From Anaerocolumna xylanovorans DSM 12503 (GTDB lineage Bacteria > Bacillota > Clostridia > Lachnospirales > Lachnospiraceae), in assembly GCF_900143645.1 (NCBI RefSeq), contig NZ_FRFD01000003.1, forward strand, positions 186,001-250,000: a stretch of DNA of 64,000 nucleotides, written 5' to 3'. Positions 42,795-52,203 of the stretch are shown piece after piece; the first letter of the stretch is position 1, and each line of letters begins with the position of its first letter. The notes below the pieces were generated by a model. It was not told the origin of the DNA, searched no databases, and saw nothing but the letters and a program-made list of their open reading frames with translations. The position numbers were made by a program, and so were the translations under genes.

Positions 42795-44129
42795 ATGAAA
42801 AAAACTCTGTCATTACTTCTAATCGTTACCATGATAGCAATGCTTGGCGGGTGTAAAAGGCAGCTTCCGCCGGAGGAAGCACCTGCAAATCAAACAACAG
42901 CGGATACGAAAACAACTGACACGAATACATCAGACACAAAAGCCACAGATGCCGCAGCCACAGCACCGGGAGATGAGGATACCGCACTGGTTCCGGAGGA
43001 AGGTGCAAAGCTCCTGTTCTGGACAGGGGACTTAGAATTTGGCAAGGCAGTAGCCGAGAAGTTCCAGGCAAAATACAATGTGCCGGTTACGGTAGAAGAA
43101 GTGGGACTTGGCGCCATTGATAAGATATCCTTAAGCGGTCCGGCAGGTACCGGAGCAGATGTCTTTATGAGTCCCCATGATTCTTTTCAGCATGGAGTTT
43201 CGGCAGGTCTGTTTTTACCGTTGGAGGATTCTGTTGCAGGCACCCTAACAGAGAGGGTAAATGAGGTAGGTATTAAAACAGTAACTTCCGATGGGAAGCT
43301 GTATGGAGTGCCGGTATCCTTAGAGACCAGCTGTTTATTCTACAACAAGGATATTGTGGGGGATGAACCTGCGGGGACCTTGGAAGAAATCATGGAAAAG
43401 GCGAAGTCTTTTAATAATACGGACAAAAATGAATTCTATTTCCTTAGCACCATTGGTGACGGGTATAAGATTTATCCTTTCTTAAGCGCAGAGGGCTTTC
43501 GTCTCTTTGGCAAGGATGGACTTGATAATGACAATCCGGGCTTTGACACCGATGAATTTGAGGGAGGGCTTGACCTTATTAAGCAGCTTCACGATATCGT
43601 GCCGGTAAGCTCAACGGACCTTGGTAATGTCAGTTTCTTAAGAAGCCAGTTTGAAGACGGTAAGGTAGCCTATGAGATATCAGGTCCCTGGGATATCAAG
43701 GAATTTAAGAGCAGCGGAGTAAACTTTGGCGTAACCTCTCTTCCTACCTATAAAGGAAAACCTATGACTCCCTTTGCCGGAGTGCAGAATGCGCATGTAT
43801 CTGCCTTTAGCAAATATCCAAAGGCCGCACAGCTTTTAGCACAGTTTTTAGTAAGTGATGAAGGGGCAGAACTTTTGTATGAAAAGGCAAATAAAATTAC
43901 AACGCTAAAAGATGTCAGCAATATCAAGGGACTTCAGGCGGATGAGTATATAACGCCTTTTGTGGATCAGTTCGCCAATTCCTACCCTATGCCTTCCGTA
44001 CAGCGTATATCCTTCTATTGGACCATATCCGCAGGTGTGTGCCAGGCAGTCTTTGACGGTACCCTGACACCGGAAGAAGGAAGAGAGAAGGCAGTCTCGG
44101 ACTGGAAGACCATGCTTACAACCGAATAG
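42795..44129 (+). CDS. malE: Maltodextrin-binding lipoprotein, MalE-like
   Basis: A 444-residue solute-binding lipoprotein (lipobox MLGGC, Cys20) with a Thr/Ala/Asp-rich linker to about residue 70. A family 1 maltose-binding fold follows: LLFWTGDLEFGKAVAEKF, ADVFMSPHDSFQHGVSAGLFLPLED (in parts), a Trp-rich GPWDIKEF near residue 300, and FAGVQNAHVSAFSKYPKAA. It delivers maltodextrin to the MalFG channel. Its position between the permeases and a cytoplasmic GH13 enzyme supports alpha-glucan use. Confidence 0.88.
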   Translation: MKKTLSLLLIVTMIAMLGGCKRQLPPEEAPANQTTADTKTTDTNTSDTKATDAAATAPGDEDTALVPEEGAKLLFWTGDLEFGKAVAEKFQAKYNVPVTVEEVGLGAIDKISLSGPAGTGADVFMSPHDSFQHGVSAGLFLPLEDSVAGTLTERVNEVGIKTVTSDGKLYGVPVSLETSCLFYNKDIVGDEPAGTLEEIMEKAKSFNNTDKNEFYFLSTIGDGYKIYPFLSAEGFRLFGKDGLDNDNPGFDTDEFEGGLDLIKQLHDIVPVSSTDLGNVSFLRSQFEDGKVAYEISGPWDIKEFKSSGVNFGVTSLPTYKGKPMTPFAGVQNAHVSAFSKYPKAAQLLAQFLVSDEGAELLYEKANKITTLKDVSNIKGLQADEYITPFVDQFANSYPMPSVQRISFYWTISAGVCQAVFDGTLTPEEGREKAVSDWKTMLTTE

Positions 44130-44172
44130 GAAAACTACAAGAGACACTACAACAGAAAGGCAGAAAAACAGC

Positions 44173-45906
44173 ATGAATTTAGAAGCAATCAATCATACTC
44201 CAAAGAGCAGCGATGCTCATGCCTACGGAGAAAATACAATGCATATACGTCTTCGGACAGCAAAAGACGATGCTCTTAGGATAGAGCTGGTATACGGTAT
44301 CAAATACGACTGGATGAATTATAAGACAGTCCCGATGAAGAAGATACTAACGGATAATCTCTATGATTATTATCAGGCGAATCTTGAGCTCACAGATACA
44401 CGGATTGGCTATTATTTTAAAATAGAAGGAAAAGAAGAAAGCTTTTGCTATACAGAGGGCGGATTTTTAGAGAAGTTTCCCGATGATATGTCCTATTGCT
44501 ATTTCTTTCAGTATCCTTACATCAATAAAGCAGATGTACATAGGGAACCGGTTTGGGTAAAGGACGCCGTATTTTATCAGATTTTTGTGGAACGTTTTTT
44601 TAACGGTGATGAACAGAATTCACCTAAGGACCTGGTACCCTGGGATTCCGAGCCAAAGCCAAAGAGTTTTTTCGGCGGTGATTTAAAGGGAATTCTAATG
44701 AAACTTGATTATCTGGCGGAGCTTGGAATTAACGGCTTATATCTGACGCCCATCTTTGAATCGCCCTCCAATCACAAGTATGATACGGTGGATTACAGAG
44801 AGATTGACAAGTATTTTGGGGATAAGGAGGTCTTTGGAGAGCTGGTCAGAAAATCCCACGAAAAGGGGATAAAGATAATTCTCGATGCCGTCTTTAACCA
44901 TTGCAGTGACAGCTTTGCGCCCTTTAAGGATGTAAAAGAAAAGGGAAAAGCATCTCCTTACCATGATTGGTTTTTTATAGAAGATTACCCTTTGAGTAAG
45001 AATCCTTTGAACTATCAAGCCTTTGGATATATTTCTTATATGCCGAAATTAAACACTTCCAATAAAGAAGTGAAGAAATATCTTTTTGACACCGTAAGAT
45101 ACTGGATGGAGGAATTCGATATTGACGGCTGGAGGCTGGATGTATCGGATGAAATCGACCACTGCTTCTGGAGAGAATTCCGAAATACCGTAAAGGGTAT
45201 CAAAGAGGATGCGATTATTATCGGTGAGAACTGGCACAATGCCTATCCTTGGCTTATGGGAGATCAGTTTGACAGCGTGATGAATTATCCGGTAACCAAG
45301 CTGTGCATGGATTACTTTGCCAGAAATATTATTGGAGCGAAGGAGTTTGAGAAGGGACTTGCTACCTTGTTAATGAGATATGCAGACCAGGTAAATGAGG
45401 CCATGCTAAACTTTTTAGACAGCCATGATACAGAGAGATTCCTTTATACCTGCAAAGAGAATAAAGGATATCTTATGAATGCCGCAGCCTTTTTGTTTAG
45501 CTATATAGGAATCCCCTGTACCTATTACGGAACGGAAATCGGAATGACGGGAGCTTATGATCCGGGCTGCAGAAGGGGCTTTGACTGGGAGAGGGAGCAT
45601 TGGGATAAGGTTTTGTATGACTTTTATAAGAAGCTTATCCAAATCCGCAAAGAAGAAAAAGCATTAAAGCATGGTACTATCAGCTTTCACAGCGAGAATA
45701 ATCTCTTTATTATGAAACGAAGCTTTGAGAAAGAAACTATCTATGTAGTTATCAATAATACAGAAGAAGATAAGCTATTTGAACTGCCTGAAAAAGAGAA
45801 TGCAATTGTAAAAGAGTTACTAAGCGGTGCAGAAACCCGGGTGGAAAAAGTGGCTGGAAGATTTTTAATACCTGCTGTATCCTCCCTTTATCTGAAAACC
45901 GTTTAA
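44173..45906 (+). CDS. GH13 alpha-amylase family enzyme (neopullulanase/cyclomaltodextrinase-like)
   Basis: A 577-residue intracellular GH13 enzyme without a signal peptide. An N-terminal beta domain (about 1-120, CBM34/N-domain type) precedes the barrel, with conserved regions DAVFNH, GWRLDVSDE (nucleophile Asp323), IIGENWH (acid Glu352) and FLDSHDTERF (Asp419). The C-terminal beta domain ends the protein. The domain plan matches neopullulanase, maltogenic amylase and cyclomaltodextrinase, which cut imported maltodextrins. It lies in an operon after the binding protein. Subtype is uncertain; alpha-1,4 glucan hydrolysis is likely. Confidence 0.88.
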   Translation: MNLEAINHTPKSSDAHAYGENTMHIRLRTAKDDALRIELVYGIKYDWMNYKTVPMKKILTDNLYDYYQANLELTDTRIGYYFKIEGKEESFCYTEGGFLEKFPDDMSYCYFFQYPYINKADVHREPVWVKDAVFYQIFVERFFNGDEQNSPKDLVPWDSEPKPKSFFGGDLKGILMKLDYLAELGINGLYLTPIFESPSNHKYDTVDYREIDKYFGDKEVFGELVRKSHEKGIKIILDAVFNHCSDSFAPFKDVKEKGKASPYHDWFFIEDYPLSKNPLNYQAFGYISYMPKLNTSNKEVKKYLFDTVRYWMEEFDIDGWRLDVSDEIDHCFWREFRNTVKGIKEDAIIIGENWHNAYPWLMGDQFDSVMNYPVTKLCMDYFARNIIGAKEFEKGLATLLMRYADQVNEAMLNFLDSHDTERFLYTCKENKGYLMNAAAFLFSYIGIPCTYYGTEIGMTGAYDPGCRRGFDWEREHWDKVLYDFYKKLIQIRKEEKALKHGTISFHSENNLFIMKRSFEKETIYVVINNTEEDKLFELPEKENAIVKELLSGAETRVEKVAGRFLIPAVSSLYLKTV

Positions 45907-45929
45907 ATAAAAAGAAGGAAGGTAAAGTT

Positions 45930-46541
45930 ATGAAAAATTTATGGAAAAAAGTAATGGTAGTTTTACTTGCAGCGATTGTAATCACTTCCGGGTCCGGTTT
46001 ACAGGCACAGGCTGCCGGTAATAAGGTTACAATTCATGTAAAGGACGGAGCAGAATGGGGAAGCATGAATGTCTATAACTGGGGTGATGCCGGTGAAACA
46101 GCAGGAGTATGGCCGGGAACAGCTATGGAAGAAGAAGGGGACGGATGGTATACCTATACCTTTGATGCCACTGTGAACTTAAACCTTGTATTTAGTGCAA
46201 AGTCCGGAACACCTCAATCCGGTAATGTAAATGATGTATCCAAAGACGGTAAGGAATATTGGATTGTTGTAGGCGGAGAAGCTGCGGATAATGACATGGG
46301 AGTATCCGGCACGGAAGCTGTACTCTATACAGAGCCCGAAGAAGGCTGGCCGGCACTTGCAGCAGCTGAAGCTGCTGCTGATAAATCAACAGAGAAGTCA
46401 ACTGCAGCAGCATCCGATGATGCAGTAAAAGATGTTCCTAAGACAGGAGAATCTTTCAGTGTTCTTCCTATCGTACTTATGGCAGGGGCTGTAGTAGTTT
46501 ATGGTATTGCTTCCGTTCATAGCAAAAAGAGCAGAGCATAA
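45930..46541 (+). CDS. Cell-surface CBM26-like starch-binding protein with sortase-type anchor
   Basis: A 203-residue exported protein. The signal peptide ends near residue 29 (AQAAG). A single CBM26-type starch-binding module follows (about 30-125; WPGTAMEEEGDGWYTY is the usual aromatic cluster), then an Ala/Glu/Lys/Ser stalk. It ends with VPKTGES, a hydrophobic helix and KKSRA, a sortase signal with VPKTG in place of LPxTG. There is no catalytic domain. It likely holds starch granules at the cell wall to feed the maltodextrin importer encoded upstream. A terminator follows. Confidence 0.8.
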   Translation: MKNLWKKVMVVLLAAIVITSGSGLQAQAAGNKVTIHVKDGAEWGSMNVYNWGDAGETAGVWPGTAMEEEGDGWYTYTFDATVNLNLVFSAKSGTPQSGNVNDVSKDGKEYWIVVGGEAADNDMGVSGTEAVLYTEPEEGWPALAAAEAAADKSTEKSTAAASDDAVKDVPKTGESFSVLPIVLMAGAVVVYGIASVHSKKSRA

Positions 46542-46573
46542 TATATAATATATTGTAAAGAGATTTTTATTTC

Positions 46574-46620
46574 ATTACACTGTGGTTATAGAGGCAAATA
46601 TAACTACAGTGTAATTTTTA
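46574..46620 (+). terminator. Terminator of the maltodextrin operon
   Basis: ATTACACTGTGGTTATA (46574-46590) pairs with TATAACTACAGTGTAAT (46599-46615) with one mismatch, followed by TTTT. It ends the CBM26 gene and may serve the converging DJ-1 remnant too. Confidence 0.8.
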
Positions 46621-46646
46621 TGTTAAAGAACAGAGATATTGCTCTG

Positions 46647-46850
46647 TTACTCTTTGTAATATCCCGACTTATTGAGGGTGTACCAATCTAAAACAGTATT
46701 TTCCGGCTTTGCGTTCAATAGCAACAGGATTTCTTTTGCAAATTCTAAAGTTGCAGAGCCATTAGCCGTAATTATATTAGAATCGCAGACAGACTGCTTT
46801 TCGATAAAATTCTGTTCTCCATCATAAAAAAGATGACAGCTATATGTCAC
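46647..46850 (-). pseudogene. C-terminal remnant of a DJ-1/PfpI family protein
   Basis: A 67-codon frame matches only the end of DJ-1/PfpI proteins: the VCDSNIITANGSATLEFAKEILLLL-type strand-helix (in parts) and a WYTLNKSGYYKE tail. The catalytic Cys-containing N-terminal part is missing and no frame for it is seen upstream, so this is most likely a deletion remnant. A GTG could start the frame, but without a convincing ribosome site. The rest of 46851-47007 holds no gene. Confidence 0.6.
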
Positions 46851-47007
46851 CTTTTATAGTAAGTATTCATTTTATCTAACCGGGGCAGAAGGCTTAAGGC
46901 TCTTGGTATTTGTATTATTAAGGCAAATAATGTATAATTACTTTTGCATAAAAGATTTATTTTCGATTGTGTTCAATGTTGTACATGGTTACGAAAGGAT
47001 ACTACAG

Positions 47008-47796
47008 ATGGAATATGGAATGCCGACATTAATTGAATTTGATACATTAAGAGAAAATGCAGAGCTGTGTCATGACCTGGGACTTAAGTTTATTGAGCTT
47101 AATATGAATTTGCCTCAATATACGGAAGAATCATTTCAAAACATAAGCTATCTTGCGGAGTTGTCGAAAGAATATGGGATATACTATACCATCCATCTGG
47201 ATGAGAATCTGAATGTATGTGATTTTAATAACCGGGTGGCAAAGGCATATGAAGAAACCGTATATGAAACTTTAAGAGCGGCCATAAGGCTTGGAGTACC
47301 ATTGCTTAATATGCACATGCATAAAGGAATTTACATTACCCTTCCGGATAAAAAGGTATATCTGTTTGAAAAACACAAGGATATTTATTTTAAAAAGCTG
47401 GAACAATTCCGTAACCGGTGCGAGGAGATTATAGGAAGCAAAAACCTTACGGTATCCGTTGAAAATACGGACGGATATCAGCCTTTTCAAAAAGAAGGAA
47501 TCGAATTGCTGCTTAAAAGCCCTGCATTTACCTTGACTTGGGATATTGGGCATTCCCATGCAGCAGACGGCATAGATGAAGAATTTCTTCTGGACCATCA
47601 GAAGCGGCTAAAGCATTTTCACATTCATGATGCTATAGAAAAGAAAAACCATCTTACCTTAGGAACAGGAGAGATAAATCTTTCTGAAAAGCTCTCCATT
47701 GCAGAAAATACCGGGAGCAGGTGCGTATTAGAGACTAAAACAGCTGTAAGCCTTAAGGAATCTGTGAAATGGCTGAAGGAGAGAGCGCTTTTCTAA
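47008..47796 (+). CDS. Sugar phosphate isomerase/epimerase-like TIM-barrel protein
   Basis: A 262-residue xylose isomerase-like/AP endonuclease 2 fold protein. Metal-site residues are visible in HMHKGIY, SVENTDGY (Glu), TWDIGHSHAADG (Asp, His) and HFHIHDA, with a late CVLETKTA Glu. It may isomerise a sugar or sugar acid, or act on an AP site; the fold cannot tell which. The frame is open from 46903, but AAAGGA precedes the ATG at 47008 and the upstream codons look noncoding. It lies alone between a pseudogene and a GntR operon. Confidence 0.75.
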   Translation: MEYGMPTLIEFDTLRENAELCHDLGLKFIELNMNLPQYTEESFQNISYLAELSKEYGIYYTIHLDENLNVCDFNNRVAKAYEETVYETLRAAIRLGVPLLNMHMHKGIYITLPDKKVYLFEKHKDIYFKKLEQFRNRCEEIIGSKNLTVSVENTDGYQPFQKEGIELLLKSPAFTLTWDIGHSHAADGIDEEFLLDHQKRLKHFHIHDAIEKKNHLTLGTGEINLSEKLSIAENTGSRCVLETKTAVSLKESVKWLKERALF

Positions 47797-47828
47797 GACT
47801 TTTATTCTAAATTGATTCCAAATCATTC

Positions 47829-47857
47829 TTGACAAAACCAGGCATACTGTATATAGT
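47829..47857 (+). promoter_or_regulatory. Promoter of the GntR-ABC operon
   Basis: TTGACA (47829-47834), 17 bases and TATAGT (47852-47857) form a strong promoter that lies inside the left arm and loop of a perfect inverted repeat. A bound repressor would block RNA polymerase. Confidence 0.75.
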
Positions 47858-47882
47858 GTATATATACAGTATGCCTGGTTTT
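47834..47882. promoter_or_regulatory. 22-base perfect inverted repeat, probable GntR operator
   Basis: The arms 47834-47855 and 47861-47882 are exact complements around a five-base GTGTA loop, with CATACTGTATATA and TATATACAGTATG at the core. It covers the -10 box of the promoter before the YtrA-type GntR gene, as autoregulated YtrA operators do. An RNA hairpin role is also possible. Confidence 0.7.
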
Positions 47883-47921
47883 GATATACAGTTGTAATGA
47901 AAAAAGAAAAGGAGTGATAGA

Positions 47922-48299
47922 TTGGATATATTCATCAGTAATTCGTCCAATGTGCCAATATATGATCAGATATGTAAGAGTATCAAGGATTTGATTGTAT
48001 CAGGAAAGTTAGAAAGCGGAGAAGCTCTTCCTTCTATCCGTAATTTGGCAAAGGACTTGCGTATCAGTGTTATCACCACAAAAAGGGCTTATGAAGAATT
48101 GGAAAGAGAAGGCTATATCGATACCATACCGGGAAAAGGCTGCTTTGTTGCAACAAGAGGAATTGAGCTGTTAAAGGAAGCAAATCTAATAAAAATCGAA
48201 GAGCATATGCAAAGTATTGCGAAGCTGGCTGTTTCCTGCAATCTGGCCAATGAAGACCTGGTTGAGATGTTTCGGACACTTTTAAAAGAGGATATTTAA
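47922..48299 (+). CDS. GntR-family regulator, YtrA subfamily
   Basis: A 125-residue regulator with an N-terminal winged helix (PIYDQICKSIKDLIVSGKLESGEALPSIRNLAKDLRIS in parts) and a short helical C-terminus of the YtrA type, with no large ligand domain. The start is a TTG at 47922, seven bases after AAGGAG. It heads an operon with an ABC ATPase and an ABC-2 permease. YtrA-type regulators usually repress such exporters and respond to cell-wall-active antibiotics. The large palindrome ahead of it supports autoregulation. Confidence 0.88.
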   Translation: MDIFISNSSNVPIYDQICKSIKDLIVSGKLESGEALPSIRNLAKDLRISVITTKRAYEELEREGYIDTIPGKGCFVATRGIELLKEANLIKIEEHMQSIAKLAVSCNLANEDLVEMFRTLLKEDI

Positions 48300-48332
48300 G
48301 AAGAGATATCATATAAGAAAGGATAGATCAAA

Positions 48333-49178
48333 ATGAATGCATTGGAAGTTAAAAATCTTAGTAAAACCTATAAGGGTTTCAACTTAAGCAATGTCAGCTT
48401 TACACTTCCCAAGGGATGTATTATGGGACTTATTGGGGAGAATGGTGCCGGTAAAAGTACGACCATTAAGCTGATTATGAATACTATCAGAAGAGACGGC
48501 GGAGAGATAACAGTGCTGGGGAAGGATAATACCAAAGACTTTAAAGAAACCAAGGAAGACATCGGCATCGTACTGGATGAAGCTTATTATCCCGAGCAAA
48601 TGACAGTCCTCCAGATTAATAAATTCTTAAAATACAGTTATAAAAATTGGGAGGAAGACAGGTTTTTTAATTATTTGAAGAATTTTAAGCTGCCGGAGAA
48701 AAAAGCCTTCAAGGAATTTTCCAGGGGGATGAAGATGAAGCTTGCTATTGCTGCGGCTATGTCCCATAAAGCAAAGCTTTTAATTTTAGATGAAGCTACC
48801 AGTGGACTGGACCCGATGGCAAGGGATGAAATACTGGATATATTTTATGAATATACCAGGGATGAGGAGCATACGATTCTTATTTCCTCCCATATTGTAT
48901 CGGATTTGGAAAAGCTTTGTGATTATATTACCTTTCTCCATAACGGTAAGCTGCTCTTTAGTGAGGAAAAGGACCGTTTGTTGGAAGAATATGCCATTAT
49001 GCATTGCAGCAAAGAGGATTTGAGAAATATACCAAAAGAAAAGATTTTAGGTAAGAGGACTTCTGCTTACGGGGCAGACCTGTTAGTAAAAAGAAGCAAT
49101 GGATTTAAGCAATATCCTTTGGATAAAGCAGGAATTGAAGATATCATTCTATTAATGATCAAGGAGGGCGTTGCATAA
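48333..49178 (+). CDS. ABC exporter ATP-binding protein (YtrB/BcrA-like)
   Basis: A 281-residue ATPase of the ABC-2 exporter class. Walker A is GENGAGKST, the signature is the variant FSRGMKMKLAIA, Walker B is KLLILDEATSGLDP and the switch His is ISSHIVSDLEKL. It has an extended C-terminal part as in BcrA/YtrB. It follows the GntR gene by 33 bases and overlaps the permease start by one base (TAATG). The set may export a peptide or drug or signal envelope stress; substrate unknown. Confidence 0.88.
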   Translation: MNALEVKNLSKTYKGFNLSNVSFTLPKGCIMGLIGENGAGKSTTIKLIMNTIRRDGGEITVLGKDNTKDFKETKEDIGIVLDEAYYPEQMTVLQINKFLKYSYKNWEEDRFFNYLKNFKLPEKKAFKEFSRGMKMKLAIAAAMSHKAKLLILDEATSGLDPMARDEILDIFYEYTRDEEHTILISSHIVSDLEKLCDYITFLHNGKLLFSEEKDRLLEEYAIMHCSKEDLRNIPKEKILGKRTSAYGADLLVKRSNGFKQYPLDKAGIEDIILLMIKEGVA

Positions 49179-49801
49179 TGAAAGGTTTGTTATTAAAAGA
49201 TTGGTATGTATTATTAAAACAGGGAAGAATTATGCTCGTATGCATCGCTTTGTATGCGGTACTTGCAGCAGGAGGCAATGAGGGAATGGGGTTTTTTGCT
49301 GTTCTTTTTGTCGCCATGCTTCCCTTCTGGGTTATAGGTATAGATGAACGGAATAAGTGGGATAATCTAGCGGCTGCAATGCCTTATGAGAAGAAAGAAA
49401 TTGTCTTAAGCCGTTATATACTGGTAGGGTCAGGGCTTATTGTACTGATAGCCTTGTATCTGATAGCCAGCCTTGCAAAAGGGCTGTTAATGCCCCAGGC
49501 AGAAGCATCCTTTCATTGGCAATATATCATCAGTATAATAGCAATCGGGCTTATTTACGCTGCCATTAATTTACCGGTTATTTTCCGCTTGGGGGTGGAA
49601 AAGGCCAGACTATGGTTTATTATAATAACCGGCGGTATTGCGGGGGGACTTGGGGTATACTATAGCAGTCATTCAGAGGGAAGCAGCAAAGTAACGCACT
49701 TTTTATCAACAAACCTCTGGTTCGTCATGGTTCTTGCAATCCTGTTATTTTTACTGTCCGGTGCTATATCCGTCCGTTTGTATGAAAAGAGAGAGTTTTG
49801 A
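49178..49801 (+). CDS. ABC-2 type transporter permease
   Basis: A 207-residue membrane protein with six hydrophobic helices, starting MKGLLLKDWYVLLKQGRIM as ABC-2 permeases of the YtrC/BcrB-like group do. A cytoplasmic NKWDNLAAAMPYEKKEIVLSRY loop (in parts) contacts the ATPase. Its ATG overlaps the ATPase stop. It completes the GntR-ATPase-permease operon and ends 12 bases before the converging MATE gene. Confidence 0.85.
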   Translation: MKGLLLKDWYVLLKQGRIMLVCIALYAVLAAGGNEGMGFFAVLFVAMLPFWVIGIDERNKWDNLAAAMPYEKKEIVLSRYILVGSGLIVLIALYLIASLAKGLLMPQAEASFHWQYIISIIAIGLIYAAINLPVIFRLGVEKARLWFIIITGGIAGGLGVYYSSHSEGSSKVTHFLSTNLWFVMVLAILLFLLSGAISVRLYEKREF

Positions 49802-49813
49802 CAGGTATTCATA

Positions 49814-51148
49814 CTAATTCCTTAATACATCCGTCTGTTTCCATTTGCCGGAGAAGTAAAAGGACATGGAAAGGATAGCGGCTGCAATCCAGCCGATAGG
49901 CCAGGAGGCCCATATTCCATTGGTTCCGAATATAGGAGCAAGGGTATAAGAAAGTACCACTCTTAGAAATAAGTCGGTCAGAGTCGCTGCCATAAACTGT
50001 CCCATGGAACCGGCGCCTCGCAGCACACCGTCTGCCAGGAGTTTTACAGAGATAATAAAGTAAAAGGGAGCGGCAATCTGCAGAAAATGAATACCGGTGG
50101 CAAGTCCTAAGGAACTGTCTACCTTAAAAAAGGACATAAGCTGGCTCCCGAAAAAGGTATAGGATATTACAAAGGGCAGACAGATGGCTAGAACCATGCC
50201 AATACCGCTATGAAAGCCCTTTTTTATCCTGCCGTAATCTCTGGCACCGACGTTTTGGGCAGTAAAGCTGGACATTCCGTTGGCAAGGGTTGACAGCGAG
50301 GTTATGGCAAAGGTATTTAGCTTAATAGCGGCGGAAAAACCGGCAATAACCGATGTGCCATAGCGGTTAATAAGATTTTGCACGATGATATTTCCGATGG
50401 ATATAAAGCTTTGCTGTAAAATGCTCGGACCCGCTACCCGTGAGATCTGCCATAAAACAGTAAAAGAGAAACGGGGATAAGTCTCTACTTTGATTTGCTT
50501 TAACCTTACTGCCAGTGTAATGAGTGACAGGATACAGGCAGTACCCTGTGCAATGAAGGTAGCCCAGGCAACACCGGCAACGCCAAGGTGCAGATAACCC
50601 ACAAACAAAAGGCATAAGAGGATATTTGCCACGGAAGAACCTATGAGAAAATATAATGGCGTATTAGAATCCCCAAGAGAAGTAAAGATACCCGTTGCTA
50701 CGTTGTATAAAAAGAGAAAGACAAAGCCTCCTATATAGATTTTAAGAAATAAAGAACTGTCCTTAAAGATATCCCCAGGCGTCTGAATCAGCCTCATCAT
50801 AGGATCGGATATAAGAAGTCCTATCACAGTAAGAACAATGGATAGAACAAGGGTTGTAACTAAAGTAGTGGAAATGGCTGTTTTACATTTGGCATATTCT
50901 TTTCTTCCGAAAAGCTGGGAGATAATAACGGAGCAGCCGATGTTGCAGCCAAAGGCGATAGCCATGAATACCATTGTTATAGGATAGGAAGCGCCAACGG
51001 CAGCCAGGGCATTTTCCCCGGCAAACTTGCCGGCTATTATACTGTCTGATAAACTGTACATTTGCTGGAATATAACACTGATAAACATAGGAATAGAGAA
51101 TTGGATCAGAACCTTACCGGGACTTCCTTTGGTCAAATCTTTTATCAT
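49814..51148 (-). CDS. MATE-family multidrug efflux protein
   Basis: A 444-residue MatE transporter with 12 predicted helices in two related halves. It starts MIKDLTKGSPGKVLIQFSIPMFI and has the QMYSLSDSIIAGKFAGENALAAVGASYP family segment (in parts) and GMSSFTAQNVGARD in the middle. It exports drugs or metabolites with Na+ or H+. The frame is open to 51277, but AAGGAG precedes the ATG at 51148. It is divergent from the LysR gene, 158 bases away, which may regulate it. Confidence 0.9.
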   Translation of the reverse strand: MIKDLTKGSPGKVLIQFSIPMFISVIFQQMYSLSDSIIAGKFAGENALAAVGASYPITMVFMAIAFGCNIGCSVIISQLFGRKEYAKCKTAISTTLVTTLVLSIVLTVIGLLISDPMMRLIQTPGDIFKDSSLFLKIYIGGFVFLFLYNVATGIFTSLGDSNTPLYFLIGSSVANILLCLLFVGYLHLGVAGVAWATFIAQGTACILSLITLAVRLKQIKVETYPRFSFTVLWQISRVAGPSILQQSFISIGNIIVQNLINRYGTSVIAGFSAAIKLNTFAITSLSTLANGMSSFTAQNVGARDYGRIKKGFHSGIGMVLAICLPFVISYTFFGSQLMSFFKVDSSLGLATGIHFLQIAAPFYFIISVKLLADGVLRGAGSMGQFMAATLTDLFLRVVLSYTLAPIFGTNGIWASWPIGWIAAAILSMSFYFSGKWKQTDVLRN

Positions 51149-51306
51149 ACAAACTCCTTTTGTGAATATATAATTGAAAATTAATTTTTTTTGGGATTTT
51201 CTCTTGTTTCTTGACACGCATTTCATTATAGTATTCTTAAAACCATTTGTAAAATAGTAAAATGCGTCCATATCCATAGAGAAAAGGAATGGATAGAAAG
51301 GAATAT

Positions 51307-52203
51307 ATGAAGGTCAATCTGGAACATTATAAGATCTTTTACTTTGTGGCAAAGAATAAGAGCATAACAGCGGCAGCAAAAGAGCTTTATTTATCCCAGC
51401 CCACGATTAGCAAATATATTCAGAATCTTGAAAAAGAACTTGGAATGATACTTTTTATCCGCTCCAAAAAGGGAGTGGTATTAACTCCCGAAGCAGAAAT
51501 GCTATACGAGCATGTATCAAAGGCTTACCGGCACATTGATCTGGCAGAAGAAGAACTGATGAACCGGAGAGAGTTGCAAGAGGGAATACTGCATATAGGA
51601 GCCAGTGAGATGACCATGCAGCATTTCCTTTTATCCTACCTGGAAAAATATAAGACATGGTATCCGAATATCCGGTTAAAGATATCTAACTGCTCCACGC
51701 CTTCTGCCGTTGAGAAGCTTCGGAATGGAATCATAGATATGGCTGTAATCATAACGCCCATGGAAGCGGAGGATTTAAATATTTATAAGTTAAAAGCCTT
51801 TAAAGATGTATTCATAGCAAAGAAAGGACATCCGCTGTGTGAAGGCAGGGTTTCTTTAAGAGAGCTTTGCTGCTATCCTTTTGTCTGCTTGGAAAAAGGA
51901 ACCATCAGCAGAAAATATCTGGAGGAGTTGTTTTTGGCCGAAGGGGAAGGATTAGTTCCGGATATTGAACTGGCCTCAACGGATTTAATTGCACCCGCTG
52001 TAGCATATGGCCTTGGGATTGGCTTCGTTCCTTATAATTTTGCCGCTGCGGCAATAAGGGAAGGGACAGTTGAACTGATTGATGTGGCGGAGTCCTTGCA
52101 GGAAAGATATATCTGTGCAGTTACACTGAATTCACGTCCCCTGTCATCAGCCGCACAGAAAATGATGAAGCTGCTTATAGAAAGAGAAGAAGGTTTCAGA
52201 TAA
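51307..52203 (+). CDS. LysR-family transcription regulator
   Basis: A 298-residue LysR protein. The N-terminal helix-turn-helix reads [40 protein letters not shown] (in parts), and a two-lobed effector domain follows ([32 protein letters not shown]). I use the ATG at 51307, with GAAAGGA five bases upstream; an ATG at 51289 has its ribosome site too close. It is divergent from MATE and converges with azlD (8-base overlap at the 3' ends). Its target may be MATE or the branched-chain export genes. Confidence 0.87.
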   Translation: MKVNLEHYKIFYFVAKNKSITAAAKELYLSQPTISKYIQNLEKELGMILFIRSKKGVVLTPEAEMLYEHVSKAYRHIDLAEEELMNRRELQEGILHIGASEMTMQHFLLSYLEKYKTWYPNIRLKISNCSTPSAVEKLRNGIIDMAVIITPMEAEDLNIYKLKAFKDVFIAKKGHPLCEGRVSLRELCCYPFVCLEKGTISRKYLEELFLAEGEGLVPDIELASTDLIAPAVAYGLGIGFVPYNFAAAAIREGTVELIDVAESLQERYICAVTLNSRPLSSAAQKMMKLLIEREEGFR

